Positions 52,110-60,985 of a stretch of 64,000 nucleotides of DNA are shown here, one piece after another. The translations under genes and the position numbers were made by a program. The stretch lies in the NCBI RefSeq assembly GCF_016862455.1, contig NZ_BOMZ01000003.1:43030-107029 (forward strand), given 5' to 3'. Origin of the DNA: Actinoplanes utahensis. GTDB taxonomy: Bacteria; Actinomycetota; Actinomycetes; Mycobacteriales; Micromonosporaceae. Every line of letters begins with the position of its first letter. The stretch's first letter is position 1. Below the pieces are notes generated by a model. The model did no database searches, was not told the origin of the DNA, and worked only from the letters and a program-made list of their open reading frames with translations.

Positions 52110-52761
52110 GCCGATAGGCAGCGAAGATGACGTCGGCGCTGTGGGTGAAGCCGAGCCTGCCGTAGAGGCGGATGGCGTTCGCGTTGTCGTGGAGGGCGTG
52201 CAGGAACGGCAGCTCGCCGCGGGCCAGGATGCCGTGCGCCACCGCCAGGGTGAGCCGGGCACCGAGACCCTTGCCGCGCCATGCCGGGTCGGTGCAGACG
52301 GCGCTCACCTCGGTCCAGCCGGGCAGCCGGAATCGTTCCCCGGCCATCGCGATGAGGCGGCCGTCGGCGTCCCGGATGCCCAGGTAGCGGCCCAGGTCCA
52401 CGGTCCGTTTCAGGAACGGGCCGGGCTGGGCGCGCTCGACCAGGTCGAGCATCTCGGGCACGTCCTTCTCGGTGAGGACGACGGCCTCGGGGTCCTCGAC
52501 GCCGGACATGCTCTGGCCGGCCATCTGCACGCCGGGCGTGACCTCGACCTGCTCCCACCCGGCGTGCGGGGTGAGGGACGGGCCGGTCAGCACGGCGTAG
52601 TCGGTGATGGTGGCCAGGTCACGCCAGGCCTCCGGGTCGGCTGGGTCGCTCAGCGCGGCGAACGGGGCGATCTCGGGCAGGTATCGGGCGGCGTTGCCCG
52701 CGGCCTCGGCGAAACACGCCTGCGGCCCGGTGAGGGCGGCCCACACAGGGTTGTTCAACAC
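52102..52761 (-). CDS. GNAT-family N-acetyltransferase
   Basis: Acetyltransferase of 219 aa. The N-terminal half is divergent. The C-terminal acetyl-CoA fold has VSAVCTDPAWRGKGLGARLT (motif A, RGKGLG) and a final YGRLGFTHSADVIFAAYRLS (motif B). It resembles FR47-like GNATs. GTG 52761 is the start. Its substrate is unknown. Confidence 0.9.
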   Translation of the reverse strand: MLNNPVWAALTGPQACFAEAAGNAARYLPEIAPFAALSDPADPEAWRDLATITDYAVLTGPSLTPHAGWEQVEVTPGVQMAGQSMSGVEDPEAVVLTEKDVPEMLDLVERAQPGPFLKRTVDLGRYLGIRDADGRLIAMAGERFRLPGWTEVSAVCTDPAWRGKGLGARLTLAVAHGILARGELPFLHALHDNANAIRLYGRLGFTHSADVIFAAYRLS

Positions 52762-52891
52762 AACCTCGACCCTGCCTGCAACGCGCCGTTCGCGCCAGTA
52801 GATAACGGGCGAACCACCCGCCCGCTTCGCTGTCGGGTTCCGTCAGTGTGGGGAGTGCGGGCGTGCCGGACGGCCGGACTCCCCACACCGG

Positions 52892-55800
52892 TCACACGGT
52901 CTGCATCGCCGGATGCGGTTCGGGCCGGACGGCCAGGGCCGGGATGTCGGCGGGCCAGAGCGGCTTGGCGAAGTGGTAGCCCTGGCCGTACTGGCAGCCC
53001 ATGGCGTCGAGGGCGGCACGCTGGGCGGCCTCCTCGATGCCTTCGGCGACGACGGCGAGGTCGAGGTTGTGCGACAGGGTGACGATCGCGTCGACCAGGG
53101 CGTGCTGCTGCCGGCTGTGCAGGATGTCGTCGATGAACGACTTGTCCACCTTCAGTACGTCCACCGGCATCTGCCGCAGGTAGCTCAGGGACGAGTAGCC
53201 CGTACCGAAATCGTCGATCGCGATCCGCACCCCCAGCGCCCGCAGCGCCTTGAGGTCCGCCAGGACCTTGTCGGCGTCCCGCAGCACCAGGCTCTCGGTG
53301 ATCTCCAGCAGCAGCCACTCGGGCCGTGCACCGGTCTCGGCCAGGGCCTGGCGCACCTGCTCGGCGAAGTCCGCGTTGCGGAACTGCCGGGCCGACACGT
53401 TCACGCTGACGTAACGCAGCGTGGTCTCCGGGTCGTCGGCACGCCACTGTGCGAACTGCCGCAGCGCCTCCCGCAGCACCCACGAGCCGATCCCGACGAT
53501 CGCGCCGCTCTCCTCGGCCGCCTCCACGAAGTGGAACGGCCCGAGCAGCCCGCGGACCGGGTGCTGCCACCGGACCAGCGCCTCCACGCCGGTGACCCGC
53601 TGGTCGGCCAGTTCCACGATCGGCTGGTACTGGCACACGAACTGCTCCTGCTCGATCGCCTCGTGCAGGGCCGTACGCATCTCCAGCCGCTCCATCATCG
53701 CGGTGTGCAGGTCACTCTGGTACCGCTGCCAGCCGCCCTTGCCGTTGCCCTTGGCCAGGTACAGCGCCAGATCGGCGTGGCGCAGCAGCTCGGTGGCGTT
53801 CTCGGCGTCCCGGTTGGTGGCGACACCGACGCTGCAGTTGCCGCTGACCACATGGGTGACACCGGCGGCGTCGACCACCTCGACCGGCCCCGACAGCTGC
53901 TCCACCAGCCGTGCCGCCATCTTCTCCGCCGCGTCGACGCTGTCGCTCTGCTCGACCAGCACGGCGAACTCGTCACCGCCCATCCGCGCCGCGGTGCTGC
54001 CGGCGCCGGTCACCGCGGAGATCCGCTGCGCCACGGTGAGCAGCAGCTGGTCGCCGACGGCGTGCCCGAGGGTGTCGTTGACCTCCTTGAAGTCGTCCAG
54101 GTCCACGAAGAGGACCCCGAGGGTGGCGCCGTCCCGTTCGGCCACGCAGAACGCCTGTTCCAGCCGGTCCTTGAAGAGCACCCGGTTGGCGAGCCCGGTC
54201 AGTGAGTCGTGGAACGCCTGGTGGGTGAGGTCCTTCTCGAGGCTGCGCCGCTGCGTCACGTCGCGCAGCGTCACGACCAGGCCGGCCACCGTGGGGTCGT
54301 TGCGCAGGTCGCGCAGATCGAACTCGACGTCGACCCGGCGGCCACCGGCCCGGATCGCGGTCAGCTCGATGTCGTCGAGGTCACCGGCGCCGGACCGCAC
54401 CCGGTAGAGGATCTCACGGAGCGTGTCCTGCGACTCGGCGGCGATCAGCCGGGCCAGGGGGACGCCGGTCGGGTCGGCGCCGAACAGCGACTCCGCGGAC
54501 GGGGTCGCGTACCGGATGGCGCCGTTCGGGTCGAGGATCAGGATGACGTCGGCGGCGCTCTGGATCAGCGTACGGAACCAGGCCTCGCCCTCACGGCGGC
54601 TCACCTCGGCGGTCAGCACGATCCGCTCCAGCACCACGGCGATCTGCTCGCCGAGCGTTTCGAACGCCGGCTGCAGCCGGCGCAGCACCACGTCGTTCGC
54701 GCCGACGATCACGACCGCGGACCGGCCGTCGGGCAGCGGCTGGGTGGCATAGAGGACGTTGCGGAAACCGCCGGACGACATGCCCGCGGGCAGTTCGGCG
54801 GCAGCGATCAGGCGGGCCTGCGCCCGGTCGCCGACGGCGCCGGGCACCGGGGCCGGCAACTCCAGGTGGTACGGCTGGTCGGTCGGCAGGAGCCGGTCGA
54901 CCGCCTCCCGAGCGGCCTTGGACACGTCCTCCTCGGTCGCCGCCGCGAACAGCAGCGAGCCGGCCTCGCGCATCGCCCGCTCCCGGGCGACCGCCTGCCG
55001 CTGCGCCGTCGCCAGGTCCGCCACCCGGGCCAGGACCAGCAGGAACATCACCGCCGCGGCGGCCGCGATCACCGGCGCGTCGACCACGCCACCACGCGCG
55101 ATCTCCGCCTCCCGGCCCTGAACGAACTCGACGGCGAGCACCGCCGGGGCGATCAGCGCCGCCGAGCTGAGCCAGAACAGCCGATGGCCGCCCACGGCCG
55201 CACGGTCCGGCTCGACCGGCTCGGACAGCGCCCGCATCGAGGGTTTGAGCGCCGCGTACCCCATCGACGAGTAGAAGACGATCCAGCCCAGGTCGACCGG
55301 GCCGCCGAGCGCCCACGCCTGGTTGAGCTGCGACTGGCCGTAGAAGACGTCCGAGATCAGCAGCCCGACCATGGCGATGCCGAAAACGGCCACCGTGCCG
55401 AGGCGCTTGCCGGAGCCGGTCAGCATCCGCAGGATCATCGCCAGCACCAGCACGTCACCGAGCGGGTAGCCGATCGAGACCAGCTTCTCCAGCAGCGACA
55501 GGTGGTCGGCGCGGGTGAACGGCGCGATCCAGTACACCCAGGCGAGCAGACCCAGGCCGACGGTCGGCACCAGCGCGTCCAACAGCGCCGCCCGGTTGGC
55601 GTCACCGCCGTCCCGGGCCCGGATCAGCATCAGCAGACCGGCCGTCAACATCGGGTAGAACACCAGGTAGAAGCAGTCGGCGAGACCCGGGAAACCGGGC
55701 TCGCCGCCGGTCGCCAGCAGCAGGTTGTAATAGCTGTCACCGGTGGTGAACAGGGCGATCGAGGCGCTGATCAGGTACCACGGCAGGCGACGGGACGGCT

Positions 55801-55951
55801 TGTTCAGCCGGACACCGACGAGCACCGCGGCGGCGCACGAGTACCCGAGCGCTGCCCAGGTGTAGAGATGCTGGTCCGGCACGGCGTAATAGACACCGGC
55901 CACGGCCAGGATCCAAGCGCCGAAGCACGCTTGCACGGCTCGCGTCGACAA
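52892..55951 (-). CDS. Membrane PAS-GGDEF-EAL cyclic-di-GMP enzyme
   Basis: Large signalling protein of 1019 aa. About ten TM helices span 1-310. A GAF-like region (about 330-445) and a PAS domain (about 455-560) follow. GGDEF (about 575-740) has ARMGGDEFAVLVE, and EAL (about 755-1005) has GVEALVRWQHP, NVSARQF, DDFGTGYSSL, KVDKSFI and AEGIEE. Both signatures are intact, so it may make and degrade cyclic di-GMP, with one activity dominant. TTG 55951 is the start, with GGAG six bases upstream. Confidence 0.93.
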   Translation of the reverse strand: MSTRAVQACFGAWILAVAGVYYAVPDQHLYTWAALGYSCAAAVLVGVRLNKPSRRLPWYLISASIALFTTGDSYYNLLLATGGEPGFPGLADCFYLVFYPMLTAGLLMLIRARDGGDANRAALLDALVPTVGLGLLAWVYWIAPFTRADHLSLLEKLVSIGYPLGDVLVLAMILRMLTGSGKRLGTVAVFGIAMVGLLISDVFYGQSQLNQAWALGGPVDLGWIVFYSSMGYAALKPSMRALSEPVEPDRAAVGGHRLFWLSSAALIAPAVLAVEFVQGREAEIARGGVVDAPVIAAAAAVMFLLVLARVADLATAQRQAVARERAMREAGSLLFAAATEEDVSKAAREAVDRLLPTDQPYHLELPAPVPGAVGDRAQARLIAAAELPAGMSSGGFRNVLYATQPLPDGRSAVVIVGANDVVLRRLQPAFETLGEQIAVVLERIVLTAEVSRREGEAWFRTLIQSAADVILILDPNGAIRYATPSAESLFGADPTGVPLARLIAAESQDTLREILYRVRSGAGDLDDIELTAIRAGGRRVDVEFDLRDLRNDPTVAGLVVTLRDVTQRRSLEKDLTHQAFHDSLTGLANRVLFKDRLEQAFCVAERDGATLGVLFVDLDDFKEVNDTLGHAVGDQLLLTVAQRISAVTGAGSTAARMGGDEFAVLVEQSDSVDAAEKMAARLVEQLSGPVEVVDAAGVTHVVSGNCSVGVATNRDAENATELLRHADLALYLAKGNGKGGWQRYQSDLHTAMMERLEMRTALHEAIEQEQFVCQYQPIVELADQRVTGVEALVRWQHPVRGLLGPFHFVEAAEESGAIVGIGSWVLREALRQFAQWRADDPETTLRYVSVNVSARQFRNADFAEQVRQALAETGARPEWLLLEITESLVLRDADKVLADLKALRALGVRIAIDDFGTGYSSLSYLRQMPVDVLKVDKSFIDDILHSRQQHALVDAIVTLSHNLDLAVVAEGIEEAAQRAALDAMGCQYGQGYHFAKPLWPADIPALAVRPEPHPAMQTV

Positions 55952-56046
55952 TGCGTACTCCGATCGGAGGTTCCGGGGTTACCGAACCGCCGTATCGGGG
56001 TTTCCGGCGCCGTTCTGAGCACCGGTCCGCAGCCGCACCCGAATTG

Positions 56047-56955
56047 TCACCCGGCGAGGGCGTCCACCAGGCGGCGAGCCGAACCGGCCAGGTTCCAGCG
56101 TTCGGCCAGGGCGAGCAGGGCATCCGGGTCGCGAGGGGCCCGCGGCAGCGCCGGGTCGAAGTCCGGCAGCGGCACGTCGGTGGCGACCCGGCAGACCGGC
56201 AGGGCCTTGGCCAGGTAGTCACGGGAGACGTCCAGCTTGGTGCGCACGCCCGGCGCGAACCCCGACTCCGGGTCGTCGAGGGCGGCCAGGATCTGTTCGA
56301 CCCCGCCGTACCGCTCGATCAGGCGCGCCGCCGTCTTCTCACCGACACCGGCGACACCCGGCAGACCGTCGCTCGGGTCGCCGCGCATCGCGGCGAAGTC
56401 CGCGTACCAGCGGGCCTCCACCCCGTACTTCGCCATCACCAGGGCCTCGTCGGCGTCCTCCAGCTTGGCCACGCCGCGCCCGCAGTAGAGCAGCCGGGTG
56501 CCGCGGGCGTCGTCGACCAGCTGGAACAGGTCACGGTCGCCGGAGACCACCTCGACCGGCGCGGGCTGCCCCGCCGCGAGCGTGCCGAGCACGTCGTCGG
56601 CCTCGTAACCCGGCACCCCGAACGCCGGGATGCCGATCGCGGCGAGGGTCTCCAGCAGCACCGGCACCTGCTTCTCCAGCGACGCCGGCACCTCCTCCAC
56701 GTCGCCGTGGGCCACCCGGTGCTCCTTGTACGACGGCACCAGCTCGACCCGCCACGCCGGCCGCCAGTCCGCGTCCAGCGCGCAGACCAGCCGGTCCGGC
56801 CGCCGGGTGCGGATCAACTGCGCCAGCATGTCGAGGAAGCCGCGGATCGCGTTGACCGGCTCCCCGGCCGCGGTCTGCGCCGCCTTCTCCGGAATCCCGT
56901 GGAACGCGCGGAAGTACAGGCTGGGGGCGTCGACGGCCAGCAGAGGTCGGGTCAC
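56047..56955 (-). CDS. Stand-alone 5'-3' exonuclease / flap endonuclease
   Basis: Nuclease of 302 aa, homologous to the N-terminal domain of DNA polymerase I. Metal Asp are visible in AVDAPSLYFRAF, GYEADDVLGTL and VVSGDRDLFQLV, and the H3TH segment is SDGLPGVAGVGEKTAARL. It trims flaps and RNA primers during replication or repair. GTG 56955 is the start. Family and length are typical. Confidence 0.93.
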   Translation of the reverse strand: MTRPLLAVDAPSLYFRAFHGIPEKAAQTAAGEPVNAIRGFLDMLAQLIRTRRPDRLVCALDADWRPAWRVELVPSYKEHRVAHGDVEEVPASLEKQVPVLLETLAAIGIPAFGVPGYEADDVLGTLAAGQPAPVEVVSGDRDLFQLVDDARGTRLLYCGRGVAKLEDADEALVMAKYGVEARWYADFAAMRGDPSDGLPGVAGVGEKTAARLIERYGGVEQILAALDDPESGFAPGVRTKLDVSRDYLAKALPVCRVATDVPLPDFDPALPRAPRDPDALLALAERWNLAGSARRLVDALAG

Positions 56956-57003
56956 CGCCCCACCCTACGACCGGCGCGGCCCGGAAGTGTCATACCCCTC
57001 CCG

Positions 57004-57023
57004 GCCGCGGCGGCCGCCGCGGC
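57004..57023. terminator. Perfect 20-bp GC palindrome
   Basis: The 20 bases from 57004 equal their own reverse complement (all G and C). It lies between the PH-domain gene (minus, stop 57055) and the exonuclease start, a possible terminator of the former or an operator of the latter. Confidence 0.4.
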
Positions 57024-57054
57024 GCTGACCGCCCCTCTGGAGCGGGCCCGCGCT

Positions 57055-57540
57055 CTACCGTCCGGGCGCCCCTGACGACTGATGCCGCCGCCAGCACGCC
57101 ACCAGTTCGTGGTATCCGTCGCGGAGCCATCCGGGGGCGTGCTGATCGACGTCGTCGTCGAGGCGTGCCGGGGTGTACCTGCTGTACTGGGACAGGCCGA
57201 AGGCGAGCCGGGCCCGGCTCCCGGTCCACACCCGCACCCGCCAGCCGGAGCGCACGAACGCCTCGACGGCGCTGATGTCGGCCCACCGGATCCGGTGGGT
57301 CCGCAGCGGGTTGACCAGTTCCACGTGATCGTCGTGCAGCACCACCCGCAGCCGGCTCATCCGCAGGAACGCCGCACAGGCCAGCGCGGCGAGCACGGCG
57401 ATCGCGAGCCGCGGCGCCAGGGTGGCACGATCCGGCACGAACGCGGCGACCGCGGACGCGAGCGCGCCCGCCCCGAAGACGACCGCGAAGACGGTGTGCA
57501 CGGCGCTGTTGTACCGGGAGTAGAGAGCCACGCGCGCCAT
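57055..57540 (-). CDS. PH-domain membrane protein
   Basis: Protein of 161 aa. Two TM helices (about 12-32, 42-60) precede a bacterial PH-like domain (about 63-125: VVLHDDHVELVNPLRTHRIR, WADISAVEAFV). Such proteins bind membranes or partners and are common but uncharacterised in actinobacteria. The ATG is at 57540. Upstream 57541-57907 has no supported gene. Confidence 0.8.
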   Translation of the reverse strand: MARVALYSRYNSAVHTVFAVVFGAGALASAVAAFVPDRATLAPRLAIAVLAALACAAFLRMSRLRVVLHDDHVELVNPLRTHRIRWADISAVEAFVRSGWRVRVWTGSRARLAFGLSQYSRYTPARLDDDVDQHAPGWLRDGYHELVACWRRHQSSGAPGR

Positions 57541-57909
57541 TATCGATGTTCGGCTCCGCTACGGTCACGGACGGCCGCTGTGGCGGCACGGCGGTGCGAT
57601 CGACGGGACCCGAGGCGGCACCTGCTGCGGTACGAGGCGGCCGGAACGCTGACGGCGCCGGAGGGGAGGCCCGGGACCTGGACCAGCTACTGACCGCGAT
57701 ACACGCCGGAATCGATCTCTCGTGTTCGGACATCAGGAATTCACGATCATCATCGTCTCGTGACGTTCGGCTCCCGTACTTCCAGGTCGTCCGATGCAAT
57801 CGCGGTGTCACCCCGAGCGTCCCGTCGCCCTTGACGAGGAGGCTGAACCGCACGCTGCCCGGCCGGCACGACGCTCGGGCAGCGTGACGCCGGCGCTCAT
57901 GACCGGCGG

Positions 57910-58218
57910 GCGGCATGCGATCGCCGATCGCCGGCGCATCACCGGTCCGGCGGACCACCGCGACCACCGCCAGGGCCCCGCCCATCCGCAGCAGGAAGTC
58001 CCCGCGATCGGCGCGCCGGTGACGGCCACCGCCCGCACCGCCCCGCCGCCGCTTCCCCGGTATCCGCGCCGCCGCCGCAGCACGACGCCGGCCTCGAGGG
58101 CGACCGCCCGTCCGGTCGTGGTCGGCGTCGGCGCCCCGGTCACGCCCCATCCGGCCCCGTAGATCAGCAGCGGGTCGAGGGCCAGCGGCAGCCCGCCGGC
58201 GATCAGGGCGAGCCGCAT
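57910..58218 (-). pseudogene. Decayed MATE-family transporter fragment
   Basis: From 58218 the minus strand reads RLALIAGGLPLALDPLLIYG then GWGVTGA, a close match to the mid-region of MATE efflux transporters, and a following TGRAVALEAGVV. About 60 codons on, the family-like sequence continues in another frame (FLLRMGGALAVVAVV) near 57910-58003. Both ends are missing. So it is a truncated, frameshifted remnant. Confidence 0.55.
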
Positions 58219-58226
58219 CGGCGTCC

Positions 58227-58397
58227 GGGTGGCGGCTGGACTCCCTGGAGACGCCCGCCACATTCTTCAGCCGGGGCGGGCAGCGCCTGACGTCCGCCGA
58301 CGTCGACGACCCGTTCCGCCAGGGCATGTTCGAGATCGCCCGGGCCACCTCGCGTGCCGAACGGGACTGGCTCACCCGTACCCTTGCGCGATTGTGA
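58227..58397 (+). pseudogene. C-terminal coding remnant coupled to the GNAT gene
   Basis: An open frame reads SLETPATFFSRGG, ADVDDPFRQGMFEIARATSR and AERDWLTRTLARL before TGA at 58395. The last part resembles the final helix of a PadR-type regulator, but I cannot identify it. Its stop overlaps the next gene's GTG (GTGA), showing that it was the end of an upstream operon partner. The 5' part appears replaced by MATE debris. Confidence 0.45.
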
Positions 58398-59032
58398 CTG
58401 TCGATCTCGAAGTTGATGTTCCGGCGCTGGTGATGGCCTGGGGTCTCGGCTGGACGACCTCGCGGGGCGGCGGCCCGCCGGTGCCGGTGCCGGGCGGCTG
58501 GTACGCCGAGGTCAACCTGCCCGGCCACAGCGAACGGCACATCCTGCACACCTGGGACGCGGACCGGCTGGCCGCCATCGAGCCGCGTCCCGGCGGCTGG
58601 ATCAAGGTGGTCGGCACCCGGGACGACCTGCGCGCCGCCCTGCCCGATCAGTGGGTGATCGACGAGGACGGTCATCTGATGACCACGGTCCTCCGGCCCG
58701 CCGAGGTCGAGACCCCGGACGGCTACCGCATCGAGATCACCACTGACGGCCCGGTGGTCAAGGCCGCCGCGCACCACACGTCCGGCGACGTGGCCGCGAC
58801 CGCGTACCTCGCCCCCGGCGGCGGTTTCGGCATCGTCGACCGCGTCGAGACGTCACCGGACCATCGCCGCCGCGGTCTGGGCACCGCGGTGATGACCGCC
58901 CTGCAGAGCCACGGGGCCGAAGCCGGCCTGTCGCGCGGTCTGCTGCTGGCCACCGACGCCGGCCGCGCCCTCTACGAGACCCTCGGCTGGACCCACCGCG
59001 CCCTCGTCGTCACCGCCCGCGTCCCGGACTGA
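58394..59032 (+). CDS. GNAT-family acetyltransferase
   Basis: Protein of 212 aa. The N-terminal half (about 1-100) is an unusual domain with DLEVDVPALVMAWGLGWTTS. The C-terminal GNAT core has VDRVETSPDHRRRGLGTAVM (RRRGLG acetyl-CoA loop) and ends ALYETLGWTHRALVV. GTG 58394 overlaps the stop of the upstream remnant. Its end overlaps the convergent DD-peptidase gene by 61 bases. Confidence 0.85.
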   Translation: MTVDLEVDVPALVMAWGLGWTTSRGGGPPVPVPGGWYAEVNLPGHSERHILHTWDADRLAAIEPRPGGWIKVVGTRDDLRAALPDQWVIDEDGHLMTTVLRPAEVETPDGYRIEITTDGPVVKAAAHHTSGDVAATAYLAPGGGFGIVDRVETSPDHRRRGLGTAVMTALQSHGAEAGLSRGLLLATDAGRALYETLGWTHRALVVTARVPD

Positions 59033-60477
59033 GCCAGGGCGACCGCCAGGCCGTCGAGGACGGCGGTGGCCGGGGCGGGGGAGCCGTTGACGACGGCGGC
59101 GAAGACCAGCCGGCGGCCACCGGCGTCGGTGAGGTAACCGGAGAGGGCGTCGACGCCGGTCAGGGTGCCCGTCTTGGCGCGGAGGTTGCCGGCGGCCGCG
59201 GTGCCGCGCAGCCGGTTGCGCAGGGTGCCGCCGATCATCGGATCGGGGTCGCCGGCCAGCGGCAGCGCGGCGTGGAACGCCGGGAACCACGGGCGGCGGC
59301 GAGCCGCCAGCAGCAGGGTGGTCACCTGGCGGGCGGTGAGCCAGTTGCGGCGGCTCAGCCCCGACCCGTCACCCATGGTGAGCAGCCGGGTGTCGACGCC
59401 GAGGCGGCGCAGGGCGGTGACGGCGGCGGTCAGACCGGTCGGCCAACTGCCCGGCCGCGTCGGCACGGAAGCCCGGGACATCGCCTTGACCAGCAGTTCA
59501 GCGTGGCCGTTGTTGGAGAGTTTGAGGAACGACGGCAGGATCTCGGTGAGCGGCGGCGAGGTCTGGGCGGTCAGGACGCGGGCGTCCGGGGGTGTGGAGC
59601 CCTTGATCGTACGACCGGAGACCGTCACCCCGTGTCGCCGCAGCGCCGCCCGGAACAGGCGGGCCGCGGTCGCCGCCGGGTCGGGCACGGACACCAGCGC
59701 GGCGCCCTGCCGTCCGGCCGGCACCGACCCGGCCACCACGATCGTGCCGGTGCCGTGGGCGCGGACCGCCGTGACGGTGTCGGTAGCGCCGGTGACGGTC
59801 CGGTCGAGCAGGCGCACCCCGGCGCCGGGCGGCCACACCGTCAGCACCGGCCGGCCGCCGGCCACGCCCCGGTAGCGGAGCTCCACGGCGGCGGCGTCGA
59901 ACCGGTCGTTCGCGGCGAAGGTGAGCGCGGAGACCGGGGCGCTGTAGCCGTACGGCTCGTCCTCCCAGGACCAGTCCAGCCCGAGCGGCACCCGGTCGAA
60001 CCAGGTGTCGTCGGCGATCAGCCGGCCCGGGAACCGTCGCGTCGCGCCGCGGGCCACGGCGGCGGCGAGCCGGTCGTACCGGGCGTAGGTCATCGTGGGG
60101 TCGCCGGTGCCCTGCAGGTGCAGGTCGCCGCCGCGGGCCCGGACCGTGGTGCGGAACCGGTACCCGGGACCGAGGACTTCGAGTGCGGCGGCCGCGGTCA
60201 GCAGCTTCTGGTTGGAGGCGGGCAGTACCCGCCGACCGGCATCACGCTGGTAGAGGACCGTGCCTGCGGTGTCGCGGACGTCGACGGCGACCGTCGCGCC
60301 GGACAGCCGGCCGTCGGCGAGGACCCGGTCCAGCGCCGTGGCCAACGGGTCCGCGGTCCCGGCAATGAGGGCCGTGGCCGACGGGCCCGCGGTCGCGGGG
60401 AGAGAAGCCGCGGCCGAGGCGGGAACGGGCATCAACAGCAGGACCCCGGTGACGAGCGAGGCCAGAGCGGTACGCAT
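58972..60477 (-). CDS. dacB: PBP4-type D-alanyl-D-alanine carboxypeptidase/endopeptidase
   Basis: Penicillin-binding protein 4 family, 501 aa, acting on peptidoglycan in the periplasmic space. The signal peptide (1-23) ends ASA. The active-site motifs are all present: SxxK as SNQK in PASNQKLL, SxN as SNN in LKLSNNGHAE, and KTG in LRAKTGTLTG. ATG 60477 has AGGA seven bases upstream; GTG 60480 is possible. The C-terminus runs into the convergent GNAT gene. Confidence 0.93.
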   Translation of the reverse strand: MRTALASLVTGVLLLMPVPASAAASLPATAGPSATALIAGTADPLATALDRVLADGRLSGATVAVDVRDTAGTVLYQRDAGRRVLPASNQKLLTAAAALEVLGPGYRFRTTVRARGGDLHLQGTGDPTMTYARYDRLAAAVARGATRRFPGRLIADDTWFDRVPLGLDWSWEDEPYGYSAPVSALTFAANDRFDAAAVELRYRGVAGGRPVLTVWPPGAGVRLLDRTVTGATDTVTAVRAHGTGTIVVAGSVPAGRQGAALVSVPDPAATAARLFRAALRRHGVTVSGRTIKGSTPPDARVLTAQTSPPLTEILPSFLKLSNNGHAELLVKAMSRASVPTRPGSWPTGLTAAVTALRRLGVDTRLLTMGDGSGLSRRNWLTARQVTTLLLAARRRPWFPAFHAALPLAGDPDPMIGGTLRNRLRGTAAAGNLRAKTGTLTGVDALSGYLTDAGGRRLVFAAVVNGSPAPATAVLDGLAVALAQSGTRAVTTRARWVQPRVS

Positions 60478-60528
60478 CACCGGATCCTGCGCGATCCGCC
60501 GCGCCCACGAGCGGCGAACGGGCCGGTG

Positions 60529-60924
60529 TCAGCCTCGCGCGCGGCGGGTCTGCCGGGCGTTGGCCTTCTGGATGGCCTCGACCAGCTCCGGCTTCGTCAT
60601 CGTCGAACGGCCGGGGACGTCGAGGCGGCGGGCCACGTCCATCAGGTGCTTCTTGCTCGCGTTGGCGTCGACGCCGCCCGCGGTCGCGGCCCTGGTGTCC
60701 CGGCCGCCGGCCGCCTTGGCGTCGCTGGGACCCTTCTTCTCCTTGGGCTCCCAGTGGTCGCCGACCTTCTCGAAGGAGTGTTTGACCGCGGAGAAGGCGG
60801 TGCGGTGGGCACGTTCACCCTCGCCGTACTGCTCGACGGCGGAGTCGTGGGTCTTGACGAAGGTGTCCTGCGCCTTCTTCGGCGACCTCTTGAGGGTGTC
60901 GGGGAGTTCGTCACGTCCAGGCAT
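60529..60924 (-). CDS. ChaB-like protein with Rho N-terminal-like domain
   Basis: Protein of 131 aa. The N-terminal ChaB part (about 1-60: DELPDTLKRSPKKAQDTFVK) and a Lys/Gly-rich linker are followed by a helical Rho-N/SAP-like segment (about 90-125: SKKHLMDVARRLDVPGRSTM, then TKPELVEAIQKAN). Such proteins may bind nucleic acid; the role is unknown. The ATG at 60924 fits the domain start. Confidence 0.85.
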   Translation of the reverse strand: MPGRDELPDTLKRSPKKAQDTFVKTHDSAVEQYGEGERAHRTAFSAVKHSFEKVGDHWEPKEKKGPSDAKAAGGRDTRAATAGGVDANASKKHLMDVARRLDVPGRSTMTKPELVEAIQKANARQTRRARG

Positions 60925-60985
60925 ACCTGTGGACGTTGCCCGGTGCGGAGACCGCCAAACGCGGGCTCCGCACCGGGCACGGCGG

